From Amnibacterium kyonggiense (GTDB lineage Bacteria; Actinomycetota; Actinomycetes; Actinomycetales; Microbacteriaceae): a stretch of 64,000 nt of DNA. The first letter of the stretch is position 1. Each line of letters opens with the position of its first letter. The stretch lies in the NCBI RefSeq assembly GCF_004364555.1, contig NZ_SOAM01000004.1, forward strand, positions 62,001 through 126,000, given 5' to 3'. The position numbers were made by a program, and so were the translations under genes. Of this stretch, positions 33,961 through 42,718 are shown piece by piece. The notes beneath the pieces are model-generated. The model made no database searches, had not been told where the DNA came from, and was given only the letters and a program-made list of their open reading frames with translations.

Positions 33961-35538
33961 ATGACACGCCCTCACGTACCCTCGGAGTCGCTGTCGAACC
34001 CGGGGCAGCACGTCCTTGACCCAGAGGTCCCACAACCCATGGCTGATGCCCGCCGCATCGCGCGCGGCGCGATCTGGAACTACTCGGCACAGATCGCGAC
34101 CGCGCTGGCGCAGCTCGCCTACGCCGCGGTCACGTCCCGACTGCTCGTGCCTCACGACTTCGGCGTCTTCGCCGCCGCCACGGCGAGTGTGGCGCTGATC
34201 AACCTCGTCTCCCTCGCCGGTCTGCCGCAGGTCGTCGGCCGCATGACCGACCTCCACGCGGACCGGCTCGTCGGCCTGCTCGCCTACGCGGGCGTCATCG
34301 GGATCCTGGCGGCGGCCGCGACCTTCGTCGGTGCGCCGCTCTGGGCAGCGATCTGGGGCCAGCCGGAGTCCATCTCCGTGCTGCAGGTGCTCGCCCTCAC
34401 CTCGCTGATCACACCGTTCGTCGCGCTCGGCAACGGGCTGTCCCTGCGCCTGGGCCTGTTCAAGCGGCTCGCCGGCGCGACCGTCGTCGCGAACGTCGGC
34501 AGCATGGTCGTCGGCACGGTCTTCGTGTTCCTGCTCCGCGACGCGGAGTCGCTTGCGGTCGCGCAGGTGCTCGCCCTCCTGGGCGTCGCGAGCATCATGC
34601 TCGTGCAGCTGCGCTCCTACTTCCGGGGCCGCTTCCACCTGCGCATGACGCTGAAGGACGTGTCCTACAGCACCAAGACCCTCGTGTCCGCGCTCCTCAC
34701 GTACAGCGCGTCGACCGTGGGCAAGGTGAGCGTCAGCCACAGCGTCGGGTCCGTCGCCCTCGGCAACTGGAACCGCGCCGACGCGATCACCACCAATCCC
34801 TTCTACCTGCTCGGCGCGGCGATCAGCCAAGCCGTCTACCCCGAGTTCCGGCACGACATCGAGGACCGCAGCCGGACGCGCCGACTGTGGTCCGACCTGC
34901 TCGGCGTGCTCGGCTGGGTGTGCGTGCCCCTCGGGGTGCTCGTCGCGGTGCTGGCGCCGATCGCCGTCAACCTGCTGCTCGGCGACGGCTACGAGCTCGC
35001 CGCCCAGTACGCGCCGATGCTCGCGATCATCGGCGCCCTGCAGCCGGTCGTGTTCCTGCTCGTCAGCGGCTTCGAGGCGCTCGGCCGGTTCCGCTGGGTC
35101 TGGTCCGGCTACATCATCTCGCTGGTCGTGAACACCGGGGCGGCCGGCGTCGCGATCGCCCTGCACAGCGTGTGGCCCGTCTTCATCGGCTTCCTCGTCT
35201 CGTTCGCGATCATGCACCCGCTCCACCTCGCCCTCGCGAGCCGGGCGCAGCTGGTCGACCTCCGGGTCGTGCTGCGGCACTACCTCGAGATCCTCGCCTT
35301 CTGCGTGGTCGGCGGCGGTGCGCTCTGGACCCTCGTCAACGCGCCTGCCGTGATCGCGTTCTCCCCGTTCGTGTTCGGCGGCGTGCTGCTCGTCGCGATC
35401 GTCGCCGCCGCGCTGGTCGTGAAGAACATCCGCCGGTTCCCGCCGCTCGTCCTGGCCAAGCGTTACGGCCTCCTCGGTGGTCGCGAGGTCGTGCCCCCGG
35501 TCGCCCTGGACGTCGAGCCCGAGACGGTGCAGCGCTGA
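33961..35538 (+). CDS. Wzx-type polysaccharide flippase (set 1)
   Basis: A 525-residue MOP-superfamily exporter with 12-14 hydrophobic helices. IARGAIWNYSAQIATALAQL is the usual N-terminal amphipathic-plus-helix start, and GVFAAATASVALINLVSLAGLP and GNWNRADAITTNPFYLLGAAI are characteristic later motifs. It moves undecaprenyl-PP-linked repeat units to the outer face. An ATG at 34039 is an alternative start that removes a Pro-rich leader. The next two genes overlap it in sequence (TGATG, GTGA), forming a flippase-GT-polymerase operon. Confidence 0.9.
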   Translation: MTRPHVPSESLSNPGQHVLDPEVPQPMADARRIARGAIWNYSAQIATALAQLAYAAVTSRLLVPHDFGVFAAATASVALINLVSLAGLPQVVGRMTDLHADRLVGLLAYAGVIGILAAAATFVGAPLWAAIWGQPESISVLQVLALTSLITPFVALGNGLSLRLGLFKRLAGATVVANVGSMVVGTVFVFLLRDAESLAVAQVLALLGVASIMLVQLRSYFRGRFHLRMTLKDVSYSTKTLVSALLTYSASTVGKVSVSHSVGSVALGNWNRADAITTNPFYLLGAAISQAVYPEFRHDIEDRSRTRRLWSDLLGVLGWVCVPLGVLVAVLAPIAVNLLLGDGYELAAQYAPMLAIIGALQPVVFLLVSGFEALGRFRWVWSGYIISLVVNTGAAGVAIALHSVWPVFIGFLVSFAIMHPLHLALASRAQLVDLRVVLRHYLEILAFCVVGGGALWTLVNAPAVIAFSPFVFGGVLLVAIVAAALVVKNIRRFPPLVLAKRYGLLGGREVVPPVALDVEPETVQR

Positions 35539-36578
35539 TGCCGCGGCTCCTCATCGTCGCCAGCAACCGCTGGGGCTACCTGTGGCAGCGACACCAGTCG
35601 CTCGCCGTCGCCGCGGCCGCGGACGGCTGGGAGGTCGACTACCTCCAGCCGCGCCCGCGCAACCTCGGTCAGATCGCTTCGTACCCGATGCGGATGATCC
35701 GCAAGACGCGTGTCGAGCAGGAGCACCCGGCGACCTACGACGGCGTCAGCGTCATCGGCCGCCGCGGATGGACCGGCTCGACCGGCCCGTACGACATGGC
35801 GATCGTCTACCTGCCGGACCTGCTCACGGAGTGGCTGCTCCGCCGGGTCGTCCGCGGACCGATCGTCTACGACGCCGTCCTCGACTGGGCGACCGTGCCG
35901 AAGGCGTGGTTCCCGCCCGTCGGCTGGCGCTCCTCCGAACGGCGCATCGCGCGGATGCCGCGGGCGACGGTGTCGACCGACGCCCCGGGCATGGCCGCGC
36001 TGCTCGCCACCCGGGGCATGACCGCCGCGGTCGTCCCTCCCGCGGCGGACGACGCGTTCCTCGCCGCCGCCCACCCCGCGTGGGAGGACCGCTCCCGGCA
36101 TGCGCTGTACTTCGGCGCCGTGCGGGCCGAGGTGGACGTGACCGTGTTCGAGCGCCTCGTCGCCGCCGGCGTGCCCGTCGACGTGGTCGGCGTGATCGAC
36201 GACGACGCCGTGCGCGAGCGACTGCTCGCCGCGGGCGTCTCGATCGAGCCGCCGATCGGGGTCGAGGCGATCGCCGCGCGCGCCGCGCGGCACCGCGTCA
36301 TCCTCCTGCCGTACCGCGGCGCCCGCGGCGCGACCCTCGCGCCCGCGAAGCTGTTCAACGCCGTCGCGAGCGGGGCCTGGGTGCTCGCTTCCGGGATCGA
36401 CACCGCCGTCGCCGCCGCGCCGGGCCTCGTCAGTCTCGACGAGGGCGAGGACCCCGCGGAGGCGGTCGTCCGGCTCGCGGAGCGCGCGCCCGCTTCGCCC
36501 CAGTCGCTGCCGACCTGGGCCTCGCGCTGGACGCAGCTGCGGCAGGTCGCCGGCCTCCCCGGGAAGGTGCTCTCGTGA
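35538..36578 (+). CDS. Glycosyltransferase (GT-B type)
   Basis: A 346-residue soluble enzyme. It starts with LLIVASNRWGYLWQRHQSLAVAAAADG, an N-terminal GT-B Rossmann fold, and ends with a C-terminal domain (ALYFGAVRAEVDVTVFERL, HRVILLPYRGARGATLAPAKLFNAVASGAWVLASG) where the late segment corresponds to the donor-binding E/K-x region. Family 4 or a relative. It overlaps the Wzx stop by one base and the Wzy start by four, so it belongs to the repeat-unit assembly operon. Confidence 0.8.
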   Translation: MPRLLIVASNRWGYLWQRHQSLAVAAAADGWEVDYLQPRPRNLGQIASYPMRMIRKTRVEQEHPATYDGVSVIGRRGWTGSTGPYDMAIVYLPDLLTEWLLRRVVRGPIVYDAVLDWATVPKAWFPPVGWRSSERRIARMPRATVSTDAPGMAALLATRGMTAAVVPPAADDAFLAAAHPAWEDRSRHALYFGAVRAEVDVTVFERLVAAGVPVDVVGVIDDDAVRERLLAAGVSIEPPIGVEAIAARAARHRVILLPYRGARGATLAPAKLFNAVASGAWVLASGIDTAVAAAPGLVSLDEGEDPAEAVVRLAERAPASPQSLPTWASRWTQLRQVAGLPGKVLS

Positions 36579-37906
36579 ACATCGTGCTCATCGTCGGGCT
36601 CGGCCTGGTCGGCCTCGCGGTCCTCGTGTGGCTCTACGCCGCCAAGTCGTACAAGCCGACGCTGTGGGCGCTCGGCGTGCTCCTGTCGATCTCCCCGCTG
36701 TCCGTGGCGACGATCGCACCGGCCGCCGGCAACGACACCGTCTTCAAGGCCGGAATCCTGGCGATGATCGTGCTGCTCTGGCTGCGGTTCGGCATCCGTC
36801 TGCGCTGGCCGGTGGGGCTCATGCTCGCCGCGTTCCTGTTCGCGCTCGCCGTGTCGATGTCGGGACTCGTCCCGTCCATCTCCGTGTCGGCCGGATTCGC
36901 CGCCAAGGCGTTCTCCGGCTACTTCCTCACGATGGCCGCCGCGATGATCCGCTGGCGGAGGGAGCATCTGCCCTCCGTGCTCCAGGTGCTGGTCGCCGCC
37001 CCGGTCGTGTCGCTCGTCCTCGGCGTCGGGTTCCAGGCCTCCGGCCGCGGTTGGGCGATCATCGGCGACGGCCGCCTCGGCGGTGCGCTGATCGGCCCCA
37101 CCCTGGCCCTCTTGACGACCGCGGCAGCGTTCGCGGCGGTGACCGGGATCATGGTCCTGGGGCAGCGGAAGTGGACCGTCTGGCTGCTGATCGACTGCGG
37201 CCTCGCGTTCCTCACCCTGACCCGCGGCGCCCTGATCTCGTGCGGCATCGTCATCCTGGCGCTCGGGATCTGGACCTTCCGCGCCCGACGCACGACCTCG
37301 TCCAAGACCGTCAACGCGGCTCGGCTCGTCTTCTTCAGCTCCTTGGCCGTCGCTGCCGCGGCACTGCCCGAGATCCTCGCGCGCAACGTCGGCAACGCCT
37401 ACGAGGGCTCGTTCAACACCTCCGGGCGCGACCAGGCCTGGCCGTTCTACCTCTCACTGTCGGAGCACTCGCCGGCACTCGGCCGCGGGCTCGGCTTCGC
37501 GAACATCGCGAACGCCCTGCTGCACCCCGTCGGTGTCCAGTCGGCCTTCGAGTCGCCGCACAACGAGTACATCCACTTCTACGTCGACGGCGGCCTCGCG
37601 CTGGCGATCCCGTTCTTCGTCGGCCTGATCGCCCTGGTGGTCCTGGTCGGCCGCATCCAGCACCGGAGGATGCTGGCGCTCGGGATCCTCGGGGCGACCC
37701 TCTTCTACTGCTACGTCGACAACAACTTCTCGACCCCGCAGTTCGACGTCGTGTTCGGCCTGCTCATGGGCGCGCTGCTCGCCGGCCGCCCGGACCCGGA
37801 TCAGCAGACGGAGCGGACCCGAGCGCTCGAGCGGACCGTCATGGTGCCCTCGACCCCGCGCGTCGAGCCGTCGTCGACCGACAGCACGGAGCCCGTGCTC
37901 AGGTAG
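36575..37906 (+). CDS. Wzy-type O-antigen/capsule polymerase (set 1)
   Basis: A 443-residue integral membrane protein with about 11-12 hydrophobic helices and a long periplasmic-type loop (residues about 270-340: ARNVGNAYEGSFNTSGRDQAWPFY, then ALGRGLGFANIANALLHP and SPHNEYIHFYVDGG). The SPHNEYI-type loop is a hallmark of O-antigen ligase/polymerase proteins. It joins exported repeats into polymer outside the membrane. GTG start overlaps the preceding stop; gggaagg is the ribosome site. The C-terminal tail is soluble. Confidence 0.88.
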   Translation: MNIVLIVGLGLVGLAVLVWLYAAKSYKPTLWALGVLLSISPLSVATIAPAAGNDTVFKAGILAMIVLLWLRFGIRLRWPVGLMLAAFLFALAVSMSGLVPSISVSAGFAAKAFSGYFLTMAAAMIRWRREHLPSVLQVLVAAPVVSLVLGVGFQASGRGWAIIGDGRLGGALIGPTLALLTTAAAFAAVTGIMVLGQRKWTVWLLIDCGLAFLTLTRGALISCGIVILALGIWTFRARRTTSSKTVNAARLVFFSSLAVAAAALPEILARNVGNAYEGSFNTSGRDQAWPFYLSLSEHSPALGRGLGFANIANALLHPVGVQSAFESPHNEYIHFYVDGGLALAIPFFVGLIALVVLVGRIQHRRMLALGILGATLFYCYVDNNFSTPQFDVVFGLLMGALLAGRPDPDQQTERTRALERTVMVPSTPRVEPSSTDSTEPVLR

Positions 37907-38101
37907 TCGCCCGAGCCCGCTCCTGCTGGGGGCGGTGGTCCGCGGCGGTTCCGGCAGCATCGGTCGGTTCCGGCAGCGGGATCACGTCGGGATCGCTGCC
38001 GGAAGCCACGCGGAGCTGCCGAATCCGACGGTCGCGAGGACCTCGACGCCGTCGTCGACACCGGGCACACGCTTCAGCGGCGCTCGCCGGCGCGCCGCGG
38101 C

Positions 38102-39007
38102 TCAGTGCGAGCGGAGGCGGTGCAGCGCCTGCTGCGGCCAGCACACCGCGGCGCCGGCGAGCGCGAGCGCCGCACGGGCGCGGTGGCCCGACGCCTTCGC
38201 CTGGAGCGCGGTCCGGTACAGCGTCAGCGACCGCGTCTGCATCGTCACGCCGAACCGGCCGACCGGCCCGATCGCGCGCCACATCGCGTCCGGCGTCAGC
38301 TCGGGCTCCCCCGCGACGCGGCGCCGGTGGTTCTCGACGGCGAGGCGGATGTTCCTCCGCACCTTCCCCATCGAGCTCGCGTTGATGCCGCTGTCGTGGA
38401 AGCGGTAGCGCAGCACGACGCGGTCCACGTTCGCGAGCCGGCCGTGCTCGGCGAGGCGCAGGAACAGGTCCCAGTCCTCCGAGACGCCGTGCTCCCAGTA
38501 CCCGCCGACCGTCGTGATCGCATCGGCGCGGATCATGACCGACGGGTGCGTGACGACGTGCCGACCGGCGACGAGACCGGCGACGATCTCCTCGTGGGAC
38601 GCGGGGAATCGCGACTCCGACTCCGTGCGGCCGTCGACCAGGCGCTCGATCTGGCCGCCCACCAGCACCACGTCGGGATGCTCGTCGAGGAACGCGGCCT
38701 GCGTCCCGAAGCGTCCCGGCACGACCTGGTCGTCGCCGTCCATGCGCGCGAGGTAGCGCCCGCGCGCCTCCTCGAAGCCGCGGTTGAGGGTCGCGGCGAG
38801 ACCGCGGTTCGCGTGCCGCACGACGACGAGCCGCGGGTCGTCGACAGCGGCGAGCAGCGCGTCGACGGAGCCGTCGATGCTGCCGTCGTCGTAGACGCGC
38901 AGCTCGAGGTCGTCGAAGCCGTCCGACAGCACGCTGCGGACGGCGGGGATCAGGTACTCCCCCGCGTTGTACGCGGGGAGGATCACGGAGACGATGGGCT
39001 CGGTCAT
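38102..39007 (-). CDS. Glycosyltransferase family 2
   Basis: A 301-residue GT-A enzyme: VSVILPAYNAGEYL, VYDDGSIDGS and ARMDGDDQVVPGRF (DxD site), then GVSEDWDLFLRL. The C-terminal 80 residues are basic helices for membrane contact. An AGGAAG site lies at good spacing before the ATG at 39007. It is transcribed with the Wzc-type gene upstream (82-base gap) and converges with Wzy across a 195-base gap that has repeated ggttccggcagc elements but no gene. Confidence 0.88.
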   Translation of the reverse strand: MTEPIVSVILPAYNAGEYLIPAVRSVLSDGFDDLELRVYDDGSIDGSVDALLAAVDDPRLVVVRHANRGLAATLNRGFEEARGRYLARMDGDDQVVPGRFGTQAAFLDEHPDVVLVGGQIERLVDGRTESESRFPASHEEIVAGLVAGRHVVTHPSVMIRADAITTVGGYWEHGVSEDWDLFLRLAEHGRLANVDRVVLRYRFHDSGINASSMGKVRRNIRLAVENHRRRVAGEPELTPDAMWRAIGPVGRFGVTMQTRSLTLYRTALQAKASGHRARAALALAGAAVCWPQQALHRLRSH

Positions 39008-39088
39008 GCGTCGCTTCCTGCGGCTGAACGGTCCTGGACGCCGTCCGCCCGCCCGCTGCGGCAGCAGCGGCGGGCGGACGGGCGGCGG

Positions 39089-40504
39089 TCAGACCTCGCG
39101 GGCCTTGAGGCTCGAGGACTTCTTCGCGCCCTTGCGCCCCACGGGCTTGCGCGGCGTGTACTCGTACTTCACGTAGGAGGAGGCGTCGGCGCCGGTGACC
39201 GGCAGCTTCGTCAGCACCACGCCGAGCACGCGACCGCCGACCCGCTGGACCTTGTCGACCGCGTCGGCGAGCTGCCCCTTGGTCGTGTGCTTGGCCGCGC
39301 AGACCATGATCGTGCCGGAGGCGCGGTGCGACAGGATCGCCGCGTCGCTCACCGGGAGCAGCGGCGGCGCGTCGAGCACGATGGTGCTGAAGCGGCCCTG
39401 CAGCCGCTCGAGCAGCTGCTCCATCGCCTCGGACTGCAGCAGCTCGCTCGGGTTCGGCGGGATGGCGCCGGCCGGGAGGACGGTCACATGCCCGTCGCCC
39501 CACGACTGGAGGGCGTCGTCGAGGCGCACGCGGTCGATCAGCACGTCGGTGAGGCCGACACCGCCGTCGATGCGCAGCACGTCGGCGAGGCGCGGGCGCC
39601 GGAGGTCGGCGTCGATGATGAGCACGTCGGAGCCGGCGTCCGCCATCGCGAGCGCCAGGTTCACCGCGGTGGTCGTCTTGCCCTCGCCCTCGGTGGACGA
39701 GCTGATGACCATGGTGCGCGTCGAGCGGTCGACGTCGAGGAACTGGAGGTTCGTCCGCAGCGTGCGGAACTCCTCCGCCAGACGGCCGTTCGGGTCGCTC
39801 CGCACGACGAGCGGGTTCTTCCTCACGGCGCTCGAGCGCGCGATGCCGCCGAGGACCGGGCGGTCCGTCACGGCGTGCGCGTCCTCGGGACGGCGGATGC
39901 GGGTGTCGAGGACGTTGCGGAGGATCGTGATGATCAGCGCGAGCGCGAGGCCGCCGACGAAGCCGATGGCGAGCATCAGGGGGATGTTCGGAGTGCTCGG
40001 GGTCTTCGCGACCTCGGCAGGGCTCGAGACCGAGAGCTTGACGGGCGCCGCGCCCTTCTTGGCGGGCGAGATGTCGTCGACGCTCTTCGCGAGCTGTGCG
40101 GCGACGGTGTCCGCGATGCGTGCGGCGCGCTTCGGCGACGGGTCCTCGACGGAGATGCCGATCAGCTGCGAGGTGTTGCTCGCGGTGATGGTCATCTCCT
40201 TCGCCAGCTGGTCGTTGGTCATCGTGTCGGTGAGGCCGAGGGTCTTGCGCACCGGCGTGAGCACGAGCGGCTGATCCGCGACGTCCGCGTAAGTGGTGAC
40301 GACGGACTGGATGTACGACTGACCGGTGAGGGCATCGTTGATCGAGCCCGAGGCGTTCAAGGTGAGGACGACGGTGGTGTCCGACGTGTAGAGCGGCGTC
40401 TGCCGGAACGCGTACAGACCGGCGGCGCCGGTGCCGACGAGGGCTGCGACGAGGAGCAGCACCCAGGATCGGCGGAGCACACGGATGTAGTCGGAGAATT
40501 CCAC
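39089..40504 (-). CDS. Wzc/CapAB-type chain-length regulator and tyrosine kinase (set 1)
   Basis: A 471-residue fusion of a Wzz-like membrane domain (helices about 14-32 and 184-197 flanking an external coiled region) and a BY-kinase. Walker A is S268-TEGEGKTTT, the A' motif is VLIIDADLRRP (294-304) and Walker B is TIVLDAP (384-390). Three tyrosines in a short C-terminal run (Y444, Y447, Y449) are candidate autophosphorylation sites, before a basic tail. It controls polymer length and export with the Wzy/Wzx of set 1. GTG start. Confidence 0.92.
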   Translation of the reverse strand: MEFSDYIRVLRRSWVLLLVAALVGTGAAGLYAFRQTPLYTSDTTVVLTLNASGSINDALTGQSYIQSVVTTYADVADQPLVLTPVRKTLGLTDTMTNDQLAKEMTITASNTSQLIGISVEDPSPKRAARIADTVAAQLAKSVDDISPAKKGAAPVKLSVSSPAEVAKTPSTPNIPLMLAIGFVGGLALALIITILRNVLDTRIRRPEDAHAVTDRPVLGGIARSSAVRKNPLVVRSDPNGRLAEEFRTLRTNLQFLDVDRSTRTMVISSSTEGEGKTTTAVNLALAMADAGSDVLIIDADLRRPRLADVLRIDGGVGLTDVLIDRVRLDDALQSWGDGHVTVLPAGAIPPNPSELLQSEAMEQLLERLQGRFSTIVLDAPPLLPVSDAAILSHRASGTIMVCAAKHTTKGQLADAVDKVQRVGGRVLGVVLTKLPVTGADASSYVKYEYTPRKPVGRKGAKKSSSLKAREV

Positions 40505-40630
40505 GGGAGTTCAGTCCTCGGTTCGGGCGGTCCGGGTTCAGTGGAGCGACGCCGTCGGGTTCACGGGTCACTGGACCGTTCGCACCATTGTGCGGTGATC
40601 CGGTCGAACGCCGCGCCCCCAGAACGCGGC

Positions 40631-40642
40631 GCATGATCATGC
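40631..40642. promoter_or_regulatory. Perfect 12-bp palindrome upstream of Wzc gene
   Basis: GCATGATCATGC is its own reverse complement and lies about 126 bases before the Wzc GTG, in a 197-base gap between that gene and the phosphatase-like gene (both minus strand). It is AT-rich in the centre against a GC-rich background, as expected of an operator site. Confidence 0.35.
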
Positions 40643-40701
40643 CCAGGTCGGCCTCGCCGCGTCAACCGGAACCGTTCCACCGCCCCGATTCGGCGGAGGA
40701 C

Positions 40702-41325
40702 TCAGGCGGCGGACGCGGCTCCGGCGCGCAGCGCGACGAGCACGGCAGCGATTCCTGCGGCGGCTGCCCGGGCCTGCTCGAGCGCCCACCCGTGAGCGGC
40801 GCCGTCCAGGTGATGCGCCTCGGGCAGGTCGTCGAGCCCCAGCTCGACCACCGGACGGAGGAGGACTCCACGCCTCGGGACGGGGATGCGCTTCGGCTTC
40901 GGGAGGCCGCGATCGCGGTGCAGGCGCTCCGCGACGGCGGCGACCGCATCGAGTCTCCCCCATCGGTCACCGGCCTGAGCGATCGTCGACGCCTCGCGGA
41001 GCGCGAACACCTTCGTCTGGAAGCCGGGAGCCATCCGGTTCACGAGGCTGCGTTCCTCGCCGTCGATGGTGAGGACCAGGTCGGCCTTTCTGATCCGCTC
41101 CGCGGTCACCGGCTCGGACCGGTGGTCGCGGAGGTCGGCGCCCGCGGAGGCCGCCTCGATGGCGTGATCGCAGGCCGGCTGACCGACGACGCCGTCGAGG
41201 CCGGCGCTGGCGACCCGCACGTCGTCCCGGCCGGCCAATCGAGTGCGCAGCAGTGCTGCCACGAAGGGCGCGGTGCAGATGTCGTCGTCGCCGACCACGA
41301 GGATCCGCTGGGGAGGGTTCGTCAC
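40702..41325 (-). CDS. Low-MW phosphatase homologue with degenerate P-loop
   Basis: A 207-residue relative of low-molecular-weight tyrosine phosphatases. The P-loop equivalent is V11-G12-D-D-D-I-C17-T18 (VVGDDDICTAPFVAALL): the nucleophilic Cys is glycine and the P-loop Arg is threonine. KADLVLTIDGEERSLV keeps the family's second conserved region. DDLPEAHHLDG may replace the usual DP loop. With both catalytic residues lost it is unlikely to be a phosphatase. It is upstream of the Wzc kinase and on the same strand, which makes a binding or regulatory role toward it plausible. GTG start, agagg at good spacing. Confidence 0.68.
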   Translation of the reverse strand: MTNPPQRILVVGDDDICTAPFVAALLRTRLAGRDDVRVASAGLDGVVGQPACDHAIEAASAGADLRDHRSEPVTAERIRKADLVLTIDGEERSLVNRMAPGFQTKVFALREASTIAQAGDRWGRLDAVAAVAERLHRDRGLPKPKRIPVPRRGVLLRPVVELGLDDLPEAHHLDGAAHGWALEQARAAAAGIAAVLVALRAGAASAA

Positions 41326-41707
41326 GGGTGAGGCCTCTTCGTCCGCGGCGCAGGCGTCGACGCCGGATCCGATGGGGAGTCGGGGCGATGCGTCGATGCG
41401 GTGTCGCGCCGACGGGTACCGGCGCTGCTGCCGCCTGCGATGCTACTGGGCGGCGGCTGCGGGCACGATGCGGACCTCCTGCGTGATCCCGTCCTCCACC
41501 GCCACCGCGCTGAAGCTGTGGCGCCACCCCTGGCAAAACCATAAGCGATGCCCCCAATACATGGGTGATCAGTGGATTCGACGCGTCGACACGCCGTACA
41601 TTCCTTGGTGCGACTTCGTGCTGCGCCGGCGCGACTCCGCATACCCACTTACCCATCCGGCGCTGGTACAGCTGCGACCACCCATCGCAGGTGAAGGCCT
41701 CCTCCCC
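41326..41707. other. Divergent intergenic region without gene
   Basis: About 380 bases upstream of the WecG-type gene and the phosphatase-like gene. The 41500-41700 part is less GC-rich than its surroundings and contains a CCCCC-N7-GGG element (41551) and a perfect CGACGCGTCG palindrome (41579-41588). Reading frames extend through it but have no domain and no ribosome site. It probably holds divergent promoters. Confidence 0.45.
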
Positions 41708-42565
41708 ATGCCCGAACGCGCTTTCCGCACCGCCGAAGTCGGCGGTGTGCCCTTCCAGGTCTCCGACCTCGACGCCGCCGTCGACTGGACGATGCGGCGC
41801 GCCGCATCGTCGGACGCTCCTGGTGTCCCGGTCCGGCTCGCCAACGCCTTCTGCGTCACCATGGCGAACCACCGCCCCGACTACCTCGCCACGCTGCGCG
41901 ACCGCGGCGTGAACTTCCCCGACGGCGCACCCGTCGCGTGGGCCATGCGCCGCGTCGGTGAGGAGGCGGGCCGTGTCCGTGGACCGTCCTTCTTCACGAC
42001 GACACTCGAGCGCAGCCAGAACACCGGCCTCCGCCACTACTTCTTCGGCACGGACGAGGCGGTGCTCGCCGAGCTCATCGACCGCGTGCACGAGCTGTAC
42101 CCGGGTGCGATCGTGGTCGGCGCGTCCGCTCCCGACTTCCGCAGCGACCCGGCTGAGCTCGCCGCACAGCTGCCGGCCGGCATCACCAAGCAGGAGGTCG
42201 ACATCGTGTGGGTGGGCCTCGGCTCCCCCAAGCAGGACTTCGTCGCGGACGTGATCGCGGCCGAGCGGGGTGTCGTCGCCGCCGGCGTCGGCGCGGCATT
42301 CGACTTCGTGGCCGGCAGCGTCCGAGAGGCGCCGCGGTTCATGCAGAACTCCGGCACGGAGTGGCTGTTCCGGCTGGCCTCCGAGCCCCGCCGCCTCTGG
42401 CGGCGCTACCTGATCGGCAACGTGCAGTTCCTCCGCGTCGCGCTCCCCGGCATCCGCAGCGCGCGGAAGGCGGCGAAGGCCGGGCAGCCGCTGGTGCGTC
42501 CAGTCGAGGAGGACCCGGAGGCGGCCGCGTCCCACTCTCCCCAGGTGCTGCACGAGATGCAGTAG
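41708..42565 (+). CDS. WecG/TagA/CpsF-family glycosyltransferase
   Basis: A 285-residue enzyme of glycosyltransferase family 26. It carries the family markers NFPDGAPVAWAMRR, RHYFFGTDEAVLAEL and VWVGLGSPKQDFVAD. Family members add ManNAc, ManNAcA or a related sugar to a lipid-linked acceptor early in teichoic acid or polysaccharide assembly. The acidic C-terminus is unremarkable. The ATG at 41708 opens the domain (EVGGVPFQVSDLDAAV). It is followed by two strong hairpins. Confidence 0.9.
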   Translation: MPERAFRTAEVGGVPFQVSDLDAAVDWTMRRAASSDAPGVPVRLANAFCVTMANHRPDYLATLRDRGVNFPDGAPVAWAMRRVGEEAGRVRGPSFFTTTLERSQNTGLRHYFFGTDEAVLAELIDRVHELYPGAIVVGASAPDFRSDPAELAAQLPAGITKQEVDIVWVGLGSPKQDFVADVIAAERGVVAAGVGAAFDFVAGSVREAPRFMQNSGTEWLFRLASEPRRLWRRYLIGNVQFLRVALPGIRSARKAAKAGQPLVRPVEEDPEAAASHSPQVLHEMQ

Positions 42566-42574
42566 TCCTCGAAT

Positions 42575-42615
42575 GCGGAAGGCCCCGACTCGCTCGACGA
42601 GTCGGGGCCTTCCGC
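42575..42615. terminator. Strong terminator hairpin 1
   Basis: A perfect 18-bp stem (gcggaaggccccgactcg with its complement) and a 5-nt loop (ctcga), starting nine bases after the WecG-type stop. Confidence 0.9.
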
Positions 42616-42664
42616 CTGTCCGGCCTCGTCCACGGAGCACTCGAGCGGCAGGCCCGAGACGTAC

Positions 42665-42699
42665 GAGGAGGGGCCCGGCGGATCGCCGGGCCCCTCCTC
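42665..42699. terminator. Strong terminator hairpin 2
   Basis: A perfect 16-bp stem (gaggaggggcccggcg and its complement) with loop gat, 19 bases before the glmS stop on the opposite strand. It should serve glmS as hairpin 1 serves the WecG-type gene, and both may work bidirectionally. Confidence 0.9.
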
Positions 42700-42718
42700 C
42701 TTCCCCTGGACGCGTCGG

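Noticed and set aside
37899-40640. Very long frames on both strands across the GT2 and Wzc genes
   Set aside because: Compositionally biased shadows; the minus-strand GT2 and kinase frames contain all expected catalytic motifs.
42575-42699. The two strong hairpins before glmS as a small RNA gene
   Set aside because: Each is a simple stem directly after a convergent gene, best explained as terminators.
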